A stretch of 64,000 nt of DNA, from assembly GCA_022497155.1 (NCBI GenBank), contig MU385756.1, positions 124,001 to 188,000 of the forward strand, written 5' to 3'. The notes beneath the pieces were generated by a model. The model searched no databases. It was given only the letters and a program-made list of their open reading frames with translations, and was not told the origin of the DNA. The stretch comes from Whalleya microplaca (taxonomy: Eukaryota; Ascomycota; Sordariomycetes; Xylariales; Xylariaceae). Of this stretch, positions 13,536 to 24,866 are shown piece by piece. How positions within the stretch are numbered: the stretch's first letter is position 1; every line of letters starts with the position of its first letter. The position numbers and the translations under genes were made by a program.

Positions 13536-16500
13536 ACAGGCCATATAACCATTTCTCATCCCGGAGCTCCAATATATTATATATTGATAGAAAGCGTTGC
13601 CTTTTTCTTGGATAAAGACAAGATATCGAACCCAGAGGCCTAGTATACGTGCTACATGGCGTACTGACTCAACTAAGCATTTCCAAATGTAAATGATACC
13701 TAGAATTGTTTGTTTCACATCACAACCACTTTAACAAACAATACTTATGTTTTAGGGTACATTTTAGTGCACAAATAACTCGAAATGGGCCTTTTAACCC
13801 ACAACAAATTTCTAGAAACTCTTTCCAGATGCTGAAGTGTCAAGTCCTGACTGCAGTAAGAACCAAAGGCAGATATACCTTGGTCTTTTCGGTGATTTTT
13901 TAAGATGGAACCCGGCCTTTCTTACTTTATTGCTTGATATCAGTGGGTGGCCAAGGAGTAAAAACGTACAGGTGCCGAATGCTCCCACGTGGTGCCCAAC
14001 TGGGCTAAGCTTCCTTCCAAGTTGCTACACCTGGCAGATTGTTTCTCAACACGGACTTCGAGATTTTTTTGCAGTAACACAACTCCTGGGCTTGCTCCCT
14101 TGGTCGAACGTTCTCGGGAAGGTGAATCCTTGGCCGTTTAAAGCCTCTTATTTAGCGAGGTGGCTTTTAGTCCTTGCAGTTGCCGCCCAATGACGAGGAG
14201 TGACGACTCGCTCAGGAGGTCGATATAGGAGGGAGTTTGTCTACTAGTCAGTTCATGAGTTAGATTCGTTTAATTGATAGAATAGGAGCTAGCGCTAGAA
14301 GCTATCTTACCCTTGTGCAATTCGTGTACCTAGAAGTTAATTCAGATCCAACACAGCCAGAATATGAGACGTGGCAAGGCTATGGGTGGTGGAAAAGTAT
14401 AGTATCCAAGATCATTGACCTTCTCAACCAAGCCTATCAAACCTTCCACGACCTGGACGTGAGGGAGTTGCTCCAGGATGTTCGGGACACGAAGTAAAAC
14501 ACCGCAATGACGGAACTTTGTTAAACAGCAATTGTACTGAAAGACTTCTGCTAGAGCTAATTGTTGGGATTCCATGGCCTAAACACCACGTTATAACCAT
14601 TAATTCCACATATACAAAGAAACGTTCATTTTATGAGCCTTTTGTGCTCATCGCCGTTCATCTCTTTAAGAGAATAACAACTAGACTGTTACATGAAACA
14701 TGGTACTTCCTTGAAATACACATGATATATTCAATAACCCTCGAGCTTAAGTGTATCAGGATCTGTTCAAAACTCCAAGGTCAGTGGCTGATAAGACTCT
14801 GTATACTTGCGAGGCCCCTTGCTCGTGAGTCTTAGACTCCTATGGCGCTATCCTTTTCCAGTAACGACACCGCACCCATACATATGCTTACCTCACATAT
14901 ATTAAGTCTATGCATTATCCATCATTCACAACCTGCAATTCCTCTATAGAGAGACAGGTGGCATGTATCCCGACAATACTGAGACTCATTTGAAGCATAA
15001 TATTCTGAGCCAACTTACCACCTCTCATGCCTATTGTGATATGTGACAGGAAAGATAGACAACTTCTATCTCAATTCCGAGTCTGGGGCAACACCAGAAC
15101 CGAATCCAGACCAAGTCGACAAACTGCGTCTTCGGCTCGCTAGTAGCAAAGGGTCTGAAGTTGGTTGAAGAGCCTTCATGCTGAGGAGGCTGGGGTAATG
15201 CTTCGTACGATACATATAATTTGTAGCTTATTGATACTATCTATTCTGATAGAGATTCTAGGATTGGGCTAGAGAGGACATCGTTACCTGCGATAAGCTT
15301 GAAGATGGGTAGACGCGCAAGAAACCTCGATGTTAGGACGCTGACCTTAGGCCATCTGGAAACTAGATTGGCGCCTGTTATAGTTATATTATTAGAATAC
15401 GTGGGGAAGGTCACTTATACTATGTAGGTCGCCGGCTGGTAGCGTCCTTGGTTCCTTTCGGTAAGCCCCACTTATGCCGAATGGTATCCCTCGGAGATGG
15501 ACCCATTTTTATCGGCCCCCTTTTCTAGGCCTTCAAGGTTCTTAGTCGCCTTCAATAAACAGAGTGAAATCACAGTACTAGAAAGGACAGCATCGTACTA
15601 ATTAGTAGCGACCATCGTACTTGGTTTGTAAATGAACCCGAGCTGTACACAAAGTAGTTCATCACTCAACGTATAAAAGTCGAGATAATAATCGGACATG
15701 ATCAGAGGGTGACTTCCTTGAGTTCACCCTTCAAGATAATCCAATAATAAGTAGTGAGCTTTTAAGAGAAAAAGGTCCAAGCACGCTACTGTAGGTATGA
15801 GGGGGAGGTACTCTTCTGACGCGTGGTCTTGAGCGAACCAATTTGCCCGATACCAGACATATTTAGACGTGGCACTTATCACTATGCTGTGCGTTGCCGT
15901 AGCAGGACATCATTTGCAGAACTCTAGCAGCGAAAGATCAATATAATTTTTGCAATTCCTGATATTCACATCTCAAGCAGATGGATTTCTGTCCCATCAA
16001 ACAGAACAATTTACCTTGATAAAAGGCCACGAACTAGACAACACATTGATCAACCTACGGAGAATGTGGATGGGGATTACTCAGGCCCTCATAAATGGTG
16101 TGACACAGCAAGGGATCTACCGACATTAGCTTGACTATTTAGTTGGTTAAGTAACATGTGCATGTAGGGTGGTTCGTTCTGAGTCCCGGATTGGATAAGT
16201 TGATGGTTCGCTTCTCTTGAAATGCTGCTATGGTCAGCGGGATCCGACGATACTTGTTACAATGTTACTAAGTACTGACAAGGATTTCTAGTCTTACCGG
16301 AGTGTTGGGGGTCTAGGGCGCCTGTAGAGTTTGGAGAGTCATTCACAGCAGTGTGGCGTCTCGTTTGATTTATGAAATTGAAACATAATGCGTACATGGA
16401 TTTGCCCAAAAGTAGTTATTAAGATCACCGCGTTATTAGTTAAATAATGATTACTGGATCTCCATATATCCGTGTAGATATCAACATAAGTCGAATTCTG

Positions 16501-17709
16501 TTGGGTCTACTTTTAGACTGAGGTTAGCTGGCATCAGCCCCTTGCCATGTGCCTCTCAAAGGGCGCTCGTACATACGTTCTACGAAGGGATATATATATA
16601 TATTTGTCCAACAACTTTTTGTGGAAGATAATAATTAAATTTGAAAGACAATCGGTAGCCATGCTTTTAGAACTTTTACTATCTTGAGAGCGACAATAGC
16701 ATTCTCAACTAGCTACGACTAGGCAAGATCATTCAAAATCACGGCCCGTGGAGTTTCATTACAACTTTTATAAGGCCATCCACTATGGATCTCGAGTTCT
16801 CTCGCTAGACCAGGTGTCAAGGGAATGCTGGTCGTTGATAGATACAACCAAGGGCTTCCAGCCCCTTAGATATATTGAAGTTCGCTTATGAATGAGCCCA
16901 ATGACTAGATTGCTATTTTGGCAAGCCATCATTCAGTTGTAATTACGTGAACTATTTAGTTATTGCTTTCGTATAATAATTGTCTGTCTTCATTAGAAGC
17001 TATTAATCCCGCCCAGCTCCGGGTTTCCACCGAGTCAGCTAATGCGAATTGTATTCAGGAGGCCGCAATTAGTTCGGCATTCAGCTCCCGGGGTAAACTC
17101 GCTCAAAATTTGGCTGCCTGAAGTTTTTGAAACATGCAACTAGAGAAGGCTGTACGGATTGAATATGTCTTTATTTTCGGCTTACCCGAGAGAAGTCCCA
17201 TATTCAACTGATCGATTCAAAGGTGGTAGGTTGGACTCAGCTCTTTCTCACATAGAAGCCTATGACTACCCCAATTGGGCAACTTTGTGGGGGCACATAG
17301 GCGGCTTCTTGTCCTTGACATCAAAAGTAATGTCCCATTGGAAGACTCAATTGAATCATTTACCTAACCCACAATAGATGTTAATCTGAAAGTCAAGAAA
17401 AATACATTGGCATCCAAGTAAAACCCGAAAGACAAGGGTTTGGATTGTACCTAAGAACTGGGTAAATTATCCTGACTAGAATATCAGGTGTTAAACGACG
17501 ATATGTAATATTCAATTGGAGAAGTCATACTGCCCTGTAGTATACGGGATCTGGGTAACACAATGCAGTCCCCCCAACCTCAAAATGAGACTACCTATGA
17601 AGCTTACTCATTGTACATATGCGTCGTGAACTCGGAATGGGTACGTTCCGCAGTGTGATACACCTCCATCGACATGGAGCAAAACGAAAGTCCCGCAATC
17701 AGAGTAGGA

Positions 17710-17716
17710 TATAAAG
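17710..17716 (+). promoter_or_regulatory. Probable TATA box of the GMC oxidoreductase gene
   Basis: TATAAAG lies 170 bases upstream of the proposed ATG at 17886, inside the longer word GATATAAAGGGG. The same core, GATATAAAGGG, occurs upstream of the neighbouring FAD/NAD(P)-binding gene on the other strand. Confidence 0.5.
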
Positions 17717-17885
17717 GGGTCGATTCCGAAGACATCAACAGTATTTTGTCTTCATTACCATCAACATAAAGACTCTATCTAGTAAAGCAAAGCTGTTTTC
17801 TTCTAATCAGCTTGTCATAGAATCATCCGCTGCACGCCATCTTTTATTCGAGACTCTTCAATCAGCAGTCTAATATCCATCATTG

Positions 17886-19774
17886 ATGTCTGGATTTGAA
17901 ACCGAGACCATGAGTTCCCAGGTTACATCCGTTGAACAGTTTGACTTCATCGTTGTTGGAGGTGAGTACTTTATAACATAAAGTGTCAGGCACTGTACCG
18001 CAGCTTACGCCGTCATAGGAGGTACAGCTGGATGCGCGGTCGCCGGCCGTCTCGCCGAGTCCTCTAAAGTTCGAGTCCTAGTCATCGAGGCCGGAATTGG
18101 TAATCCGGGAGATATTGATGCTATTACAACCCCCGCTCGAGCTTTCGAACTGCGCGACAGCAAGTATGACTGGGCCTATAAGACCACAATGATCGATCGA
18201 CCCGAGTACACGCGAATCGAGAAACCCAACACCCGTGGAAAGACCCTTGGCGGCTCTAGTTGCTTGAACTATTACACTTGGATTCCAGGATCGGCTGCCA
18301 CCTTCGATGACTGGGCACCTTTCGGCGGAGATGAATGGAAGTGGGAAAATTGCCGAGAGTATCTGTACAAGCCTGCAACCTATCACGATGACAAGAGCCT
18401 TTTCGACGAAGAGCTGAAGTATATCGGGGTCGATGGTCCCATTCCTGTCTCTCACTCTGATTTAGTCCCTGAGATTCAGGGCTTTCGTGACGCCGTAACC
18501 AATGCCTGGACGAGTAAGGGTGGAGTGCTGACAGATGATGTTCACAATGGCACCATGCGTGGCCTCTGGAAATGCACCAACAGCATCTACAACGGCAAAC
18601 GCTCTTCGAGTTGGATGTACCTTGAGGGCAAGATGAACGTCACTGTGCTTTCAGGTACGAACTCGAAGCGCTTGCTCATCGACGGAGCCACAAAGAAATG
18701 TGTAGGTGTGGAAGTCCTTTTATCCTCGGGCGAAGCGCACAGTTTCAAGGCTAAGTACGAGACTATTGTCTCATCTGGAGTCTTCGAGAGCCCAAAATTG
18801 CTCATGCTCAGCGGAATTGGCCCCAAGGCTGAACTCACCAAGTTTAACATCGATACCGTTGTAGATTCACCCAATGTAGGACAGAACTTGCTGGATCATC
18901 CTATCCTTGCCCACGTGTTCCGTCTCGAAGACGGATACGGCTTGGACCATCACCTTCTTAGGGCTGGCCTCGAGCATGATGCTGCCATCAGTGCCTATCG
19001 ATGGAAGAACCAAGGCCCATATACCTCGGGTCTGCTCGAGTTGGTTGGCCTACCACGCATTGACGAGCGTCTGATGAAGTATCCCGAGTACGTCGCCGCA
19101 AAGGAGGCCAACGGCGGCCTCGACCCCTTCGGCCCAGCCGGGCAACCGCACTTCGAGATCGATTTCGTGCCAATGTTCGCCGACGCCTTCCAATGGCACA
19201 TCCCGACGCCCCCTAGCGGCGATTACATGACCGTAATCGTGGATCTCGTGCGCCCGCTCAGCAAGTCGGGGACCGTGCAGCTTAATAGTACCGACCCGCT
19301 TACGCCGCCCAAGGTCAATCTGAACTTCTTCTCCGAGGACCTCGACATCCTTGCCCTGCGTGAGGGCGTCCGCTGGGTTGACGACGTGCTAATAACTGGC
19401 CAGGGTATGAAGGACATCATCCACGAAGATTACCCGTGGCCGATGCCACGCACCTCGGACGCCGCTATGGACAAACTGATCCTTGAGAGATCGCAGACGG
19501 GCTTCCACCCTTGTGGTACCATCAGAATGGGCCAGAACATCCAGCAGGGTGCTGTCGATGGCAAGCTAAAGGTCTTTGGCGTCGGAAACCTGCGCGTCAT
19601 TGATGCCTCCGTGATCCCGGTGATCCCTGACTGCCGCATCCAGAATTCGGTCTACATGTTGGCCGAAAAGGTACGTCCTGACTTTCAACTAGTATGCATT
19701 AGACACAGGCTGATTGCCAATTTATACAGGGTGCCGACCTGATCAAAGCAGAGTATCCAGAGCTATATGCTTGA
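17886..19774 (+). CDS. GMC family FAD-dependent oxidoreductase
   Basis: Flavoenzyme of about 590 residues that would oxidise an alcohol or similar substrate; the substrate cannot be read from the sequence. Proposed exons: 17886-17961, 18019-19670, 19730-19774. Choosing the acceptor at 18018 restores the canonical FAD-binding motif VVGGGTAGC at residues 23-31. The second family signature, NTRGKTLGGSSCLNY, follows, and the C-terminal block has GFHPCGTIRMG (catalytic-base histidine) and GNLRVIDASVIPVIP. In the position where glucose oxidase has its second active-site His (and choline oxidase an Asn) this protein reads Arg (PDCRIQNSVY). I see no signal peptide, so it is probably intracellular. 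It converges on the FAD/NAD(P)-binding gene and, with the methyltransferase, may form a small metabolic cluster. Confidence 0.92.
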
Positions 19775-20197
19775 ATTTACTTCTACTTGGCGGAGGGGGC
19801 GCTTTTTATCTATTTGGCCATTCTCAATAGTCTCGGTTTACACTTGTAATTTCTTTACGATGATTATGAGGCTCCGAATATTATTGGACAGATTGCCTCG
19901 GATGTTAAGTGCTAACAGGAAGTCCCTAAAACCTCTTCAAGCTCGTTCACTAGGCAGCCATTAGCATGACTTCTTGACATTGGGCATTTCACTTGAGCTA
20001 TCTTGTTCCCACGACTGACTACTTGCAGCGTGTATTAATTGGTTTGACTTGATAATAGTTATCTTGAAACTTGTATGATCGAAAGCATTGACTTGAATTT
20101 ATTAACTACTCACGTCTTAAATTTATTGAACTGTCTAAATGTGTCTACTTCAGACTCCTATCGAGGAGCCGAAGCGCAACATACTCTCCTTACAAGC
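19775..20197. other. Convergent 3' interval
   Basis: About 420 AT-rich bases between two facing gene ends, with no frame worth calling. It should hold the polyadenylation sites of both genes. I see no strong hairpin or repeat. Confidence 0.6.
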
Positions 20198-22498
20198 TTA
20201 CTGCGGGTCCTTCAGAACCGCCTCGAAGATCCGCTCCATTTCTACAGGAGTGAAATCAAGGAATCGCTTCCAGTAGAAATGGGTTTTACTGACAGGCTTG
20301 AATGCTGGAATCTGCTCCAACAACAACTCGAACTCCTTTTTTACCCCAGGCTGCATTTTGTCCAGATGATCAACGCATGATTGGCGAGCATCTCGGTCGG
20401 CAGTAAGCTTCAAGTCGTCGTTATAGGAACGATCCTGAAGTTGATCGAGAAGGCGAAGAAAGCAGCTCTTCTCGTGGACCTCTTGCCAGGCCTCTTGGAA
20501 CCTAGCAGTCTCACCGTCGAAGACCGCATCTGTAGGTAAACTTTTCAGATATGTTTCCATAAGGGACTTAACCGGGGCCTCACATCCAGAAGCTTTGAGA
20601 ACACTAAGGATCACAAGCATCCTAGATGCTGTCGCGGCCCAATCTGCAGCTGCCAAGTGGTTGTTGGTGTCGGCCCATTGCATACCAACTTTTGATCTTT
20701 GACCATTAGGCAGAGTTACAGATGCACCGTGACCCCCAGACCCTACATCGACAGCGTGGATATACTCCCCACCTTTTGTCTGCAACAATCTCCCCTTCGC
20801 GTACTCGGGGACTCCTGGAATGACTTCCTTGACCTTGCCTCGGAGACTAGTAAGCACTATATCCGCACTAGGGGTGAACAATTTTGGCGCGAATAATACA
20901 TCAAAAGTCTTATCGCCAATATAGGCACCGGTAGAGCCAGGCTGTACATGGATGTCGCTGAAAGAGCCTGGGAAGTGCGTTGCGACCCCTAGTTTAAACA
21001 GTTGGGCGATTATATCGTGCACTGCGACTGGCGATGCGGCAATCGTGGACCAAAACGTTTCCCAGTGTCTAAAGAATATGCTGTTAGATGATTCGAGCGC
21101 TGAAGGAGCCTGGGTAATATCATAAGCGCAGGACTTTCGCATTGGGAACCCTGCGCGATCCTCACGAGTCAATGGGGCCTTGGTAAGGAGCTCGCGATTC
21201 GCCTGTTCAGGGTTCGACTCGAAGCCGTAGCCCTCGACCATGGAAAAGTTACCAGTGCGAAGCAAGCCTACTTCGGTTAGTAATCCTTCACGATATTGGT
21301 TGTTCTGATCGTGATAATCTTGCATACGTTGCTGCATCGTCATTGGTCTCTCTATCTGGGATGGGGCAAGGCCAAGCTCAGCAGCAACGTTCGCCTTCAG
21401 TATCGGCATAACCAACGAGAGCCAGTCAAAGTTATGCTGCAACATGATGGCATGAACTTCTTCAGTCGAGAGAAATGAGTACTTACCAGGCCAATACATA
21501 TCATGGGCATGGCGCGGAGGCGAAGCCTCGCCATCGGTGCGACTGATAAAGGTAAAAAGACCTTGGTACTCTGCGGCTTTCTCCTCGTTTAGAGCCCAGC
21601 CGGCTTCAGTATTTCTCAAGATACCAGTCATGTTGAGGACGATTGGGACACAGTCATACGCTGAAAGACGCATGCCCGTAATGCCAATTTTGGTATCTGT
21701 CTTGACAAGCCCTCTGCTATCAAGTACACCGTGCTGAGACAAGAAAGTTCGAATGGACTCGGCATTCGGCGTACCTGAGTAGGAAAATGGTCTTACATCT
21801 TCAGAAACTAGAACCTCTCCTGTTGTGCCATTAGCTAGATGAACAAAGTCAAAAGTAAACAATTCCGTGACAGTGCTATCATTTCTTCTGACACAAAATT
21901 GCGGTTTACTAGGAGTAGAGAAATCAGCACTTACTACGGTAGTTTCGTAGTAGAAATGAAGGCGAATCTCATCCGCGAGCTCCTTCTGAACAAATTCGAT
22001 GACTTGCTGGATGGTATCGCGCTGTACTCTACCGATTAGTCCTCTAGTTGCACAAGCACGGTCCGTGTCAATGCTCCCATCAGGCCGTGTAGTCTCCTTG
22101 AGAAGAGCGGAAGCAGCAGGATTGGTCTTTCTGATCTCGCCTTCATACGTATCCCTATTCTCTCGGATCTCTTGGGAAACGGCACTAGCAAGGTTACTAG
22201 CAGCGGCAACGACATGCTGATATTTGCTGGGAATCTTGTCTGACCCGAATAATTGAATAGCCCCTGTTATATCAGAATTGACGGTGGCGTCACAATTCAT
22301 CTGAAATGCATTGCCGGCGCCAGCATCAGTGGCAGGGTTTTGCTCAAAGACATGAAATTCTAGGATAAGACCTAACTTATTAAAAGTTTCACGCCCAGAG
22401 AGGAAAGCGACGACCGCATTCTTGAACAGCAGCGAATTTCGAGGCCCGAAGCCCGAAAAGCCATGTCGGATTACGTGATTTCCGGGTGTAGAATGCAT
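20198..22498 (-). CDS. FAD/NAD(P)-binding domain protein
   Basis: Single-exon gene of 766 residues. The N-terminus has a hydrophobic strand followed by a Gly-rich turn (GFGPRNS) typical of the FAD-NAD(P)-binding fold (the NAD_binding_9-like group), then FHVFEQNP, where an acidic residue would bind the ribose, and later a conserved stretch DCVPIVLNMTG. The length suits large members of this poorly characterised group. The Rossmann motif is not a textbook GxGxxG, so cofactor binding is probable rather than certain. The first Met at 22498 sits 82 bases downstream of a TATA box. Neighbours are the GMC oxidoreductase (convergent) and an O-methyltransferase (same strand, 0.65 kb upstream), which suggests a role in making or modifying a small molecule. 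The reaction is unknown. Confidence 0.72.
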   Translation of the reverse strand: MHSTPGNHVIRHGFSGFGPRNSLLFKNAVVAFLSGRETFNKLGLILEFHVFEQNPATDAGAGNAFQMNCDATVNSDITGAIQLFGSDKIPSKYQHVVAAASNLASAVSQEIRENRDTYEGEIRKTNPAASALLKETTRPDGSIDTDRACATRGLIGRVQRDTIQQVIEFVQKELADEIRLHFYYETTVVSADFSTPSKPQFCVRRNDSTVTELFTFDFVHLANGTTGEVLVSEDVRPFSYSGTPNAESIRTFLSQHGVLDSRGLVKTDTKIGITGMRLSAYDCVPIVLNMTGILRNTEAGWALNEEKAAEYQGLFTFISRTDGEASPPRHAHDMYWPGKYSFLSTEEVHAIMLQHNFDWLSLVMPILKANVAAELGLAPSQIERPMTMQQRMQDYHDQNNQYREGLLTEVGLLRTGNFSMVEGYGFESNPEQANRELLTKAPLTREDRAGFPMRKSCAYDITQAPSALESSNSIFFRHWETFWSTIAASPVAVHDIIAQLFKLGVATHFPGSFSDIHVQPGSTGAYIGDKTFDVLFAPKLFTPSADIVLTSLRGKVKEVIPGVPEYAKGRLLQTKGGEYIHAVDVGSGGHGASVTLPNGQRSKVGMQWADTNNHLAAADWAATASRMLVILSVLKASGCEAPVKSLMETYLKSLPTDAVFDGETARFQEAWQEVHEKSCFLRLLDQLQDRSYNDDLKLTADRDARQSCVDHLDKMQPGVKKEFELLLEQIPAFKPVSKTHFYWKRFLDFTPVEMERIFEAVLKDPQ

Positions 22499-23145
22499 TG
22501 ATGCTGATTGATGTGAGTATTGATGTTAATGTTTGAGTGAGTGTTTGAGTGGCTGCTGATATTTTAATCAATTGTGTCCCTTTATATCATTACTTCGTCA
22601 GGCCTATCATGCCATCATAATCTCAATGTACACAAACAAGTGTCTTTTACAACTTTGGGCTGAAACAATGAGACAGTGAAACTGCCAAATACATATTGCC
22701 AAGTATATATTACAACGCCTTGAGTACCAATAAACAGTTGTCACGATAATAGGGGTATTGCTCCGAGATCTATAGGCTTAAAAGAGATCTTTTGTAACTA
22801 GAAGATCCTTCGGATCTTAAATCTTTACACAATTTTACTAGTGTGATCACGGCAGCACCTAAATGATCTTTGCACACACTGTAACTGTGATAACAGTCCA
22901 ATGACAAAGACGTCGGCAGCTATCAGACCCTTTTCGGTAGCCGGCATCATTTGATAATAAAGACCCAAGAGTTACAGGTTATCCCTTGAAACCGCCATAC
23001 AAAGTAATTGATGATTATGTCAAAGTGGCAGCTATACATGTATACAGATCGTCTCCAAAGCCCCTGACCTAGTCCCATATAATACACTAGATTCCTGCTT
23101 TCTAATCTAACATCCTGCGACATAAGCTATTGTAAAGTTAACCAT
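22499..23145. other. Intergenic promoter and terminator region
   Basis: About 650 AT-rich bases between two minus-strand genes. The part near 22500-22590 is the promoter and leader of the FAD/NAD(P)-binding gene, with repeated GAGTG/GATGT words near the ATG. The rest shows nothing I can name apart from a short inverted repeat built on AGATC near 22785-22820. Confidence 0.5.
22580..22586 (-). promoter_or_regulatory. Probable TATA box of the FAD/NAD(P)-binding gene
   Basis: On the minus strand the word GATATAAAGGG occurs here, 82 bases upstream of the ATG at 22498. It repeats the core seen in front of the GMC oxidoreductase. Confidence 0.5.
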
Positions 23146-24279
23146 TTAGAAATCGAACCTCCAAAACTGGATATTCTTATTGAACGACGGCATCACCGAT
23201 GCCGCTGCCGTACCATATTTCCCAAAGAACGGAGGATGGCCGTCCATATACTCTCGCCATAATACTCGATCCTTCAACTGAAGCTGCGGATGAAGTCCTA
23301 GAATCTGTTCCGGTTCATCCACACCCCATTTAAACATTGCTCTGCTTGATCTTAGGGCCTTAATGTACTTAGTAAGCCTCACAGATAGGCTGCCTAAGGT
23401 GTCAAACACTATCTGACCCCTGTATCCATCACCTTGCTCGGAGCCACCGAAATATCCAACCAAATCTTTTATCAGCTTTTGCCCTTCCTCTGGCTCCAGG
23501 TACGGCATCACCCCTTCAGCGATGATAATTGTTGGTCGATCTGAGGGAACGTCTCGATACCAACCTTCTCGGGTCACATCGAGCGTTCGGAGAGCATAGT
23601 CGCCTTCCACGGCGGTCCTAGGGATCAGCCGGCTTCGTAGATCTACCACCATAGGCTGATCCAGGTCGATCCACCGTACCTCGGCACGGGGCCGTCTCTC
23701 CACCCGAAAATACCGGCAGTCTAGCCCACAGCCCAGATGCAGCACTGTTACAGGTCCCTGGTGCGCGTCTAAAAACTCTTGACACCAGTCGTCGAAACGT
23801 TTGGCGCGATTTGCGATCCACGTTACATATCGCCTGTCCATAGTGGCGCTGAAGTGGGTGGCCTCGAGATCAACATCGCAACGGTCTAAGAGTTGCTTGG
23901 CATAAGGGTCTCCGAGGATCGGGTTGGGACTCTCGGAGTCTCGAATTTTGAACATGACCATTGGCAGAAGCGTCTGCTCGACGCCCACGAGGCGGATCTT
24001 CTCCTTAGGCGTACCACCGCTCATAGTGATGTCTTGAACCTCGCGTCTGCCGGCGCTGCGTGGTGGTGTTGTTGCCATAAACCTGTACAGGGGCGTTGCG
24101 AACGTCGTTGGAAGGTCGTTTGCAGGTCTGCTCCAGCTTCGGATGATATGATGATTGCTGTGATTTCTTGACAGGCATGTTGGTGAACGGCGCAGCAGCA
24201 CGTGAAAATTTCGCTGCCTACCAACAGCAAATGCACCTTGGTTGGGTGCTGCGTTCTTGCAGCAGACCCTAGTCGCCAT
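23146..24279 (-). CDS. SAM-dependent O-methyltransferase, leucine carboxyl methyltransferase type
   Basis: 377 residues, single exon. The SAM-binding motif VLHLGCGLDCRY lies at about residues 179-190, with the second acidic motif WIDLDQP near 203 and a following GVMPYLEPEEG. This is the LCM/TcmP-like family, which contains PP2A carboxyl methyltransferases and many small-molecule O-methyltransferases in polyketide pathways. The conserved part begins near residue 90 (EKIRLVGVEQTLL). The first 55 or so residues carry many Arg/Lys and no acidic residue, as mitochondrial presequences do; starting at Met68 or Met86 would remove this. Its neighbours make a specialised-metabolism role more likely than PP2A methylation, but this is inference. 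Confidence 0.85.
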   Translation of the reverse strand: MATRVCCKNAAPNQGAFAVGRQRNFHVLLRRSPTCLSRNHSNHHIIRSWSRPANDLPTTFATPLYRFMATTPPRSAGRREVQDITMSGGTPKEKIRLVGVEQTLLPMVMFKIRDSESPNPILGDPYAKQLLDRCDVDLEATHFSATMDRRYVTWIANRAKRFDDWCQEFLDAHQGPVTVLHLGCGLDCRYFRVERRPRAEVRWIDLDQPMVVDLRSRLIPRTAVEGDYALRTLDVTREGWYRDVPSDRPTIIIAEGVMPYLEPEEGQKLIKDLVGYFGGSEQGDGYRGQIVFDTLGSLSVRLTKYIKALRSSRAMFKWGVDEPEQILGLHPQLQLKDRVLWREYMDGHPPFFGKYGTAAASVMPSFNKNIQFWRFDF

Positions 24280-24795
24280 ACTGCAGGGATTGACACAACC
24301 CTGCTACGACACAATCGGGAACAACTGCGAGCTTAAGACATAAGTGAGGTTAGAAAAGCGTAGATATCTAAATCCTAGTAGATGCGGCCGAAAGCCCGTA
24401 TAGTTATATAAATTGAGAGGTCTGTACGCTTGTGGAAGCAATCGACAAGCTCATAAAGTTGCGCTCCACTATGACCCATTTGGTTTCTATATACCATGTA
24501 GATTAGATGACAATACTCCGTGCGTATGTATGTGCATAGTAGGGATGTGCTACGCTAGCTCAAGTAGTAAAGCATCTTCGAATTAGTGAAGATGAGGAAC
24601 TTCAGCCTAGCATTCCTTCATCTAAATCTCGGCAGAGTCGAGCTTTAACGTTTTACTATTCCAGCCGCAGACGAATGCGCATTACGTATCAGCAAGAGGA
24701 AATGGAGGCCGAGGACTTGTAGTGGCGAGGCTAAGAGGAGAACTGTGTAGAGGTTATGAGCCAAGTGTTTGAGGGGCCTTCTTGGTGAACTAGAT

Positions 24796-24866
24796 GAGAA
24801 CAAGTAATAAAGCGAAAAGCACTAGCGCTGTTAGAAATCGAGACTAACTTCACTTGAGTAGCCATA
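24796..24866. repeat. Degenerate dispersed repeat, copy A
   Basis: Compared by eye with 48753-48820, the core of 52 bases matches at 41 positions, and most differences are transitions. The core contains TGTTAG followed by a short inverted repeat (CTAAC). This could be the edge of a decayed long terminal repeat, because such elements often start with TG, but no coding part is preserved. Confidence 0.5.

Larger units (their letters stand above)
11997..17885. other. AT-rich, gene-poor, apparently decayed region
   Basis: Nearly 6 kb with no long open frame (the largest is about 118 codons), many in-frame stops, abundant TA-rich words and TA dinucleotide runs (near 12807-12823 and 16591-16602). 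This fits DNA mutated by RIP, but I could not identify the parent element: I see no reverse transcriptase, transposase or clear long terminal repeats. One possible membrane-protein remnant is listed separately. The final 180 bases are the promoter of the GMC oxidoreductase. Confidence 0.6.
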
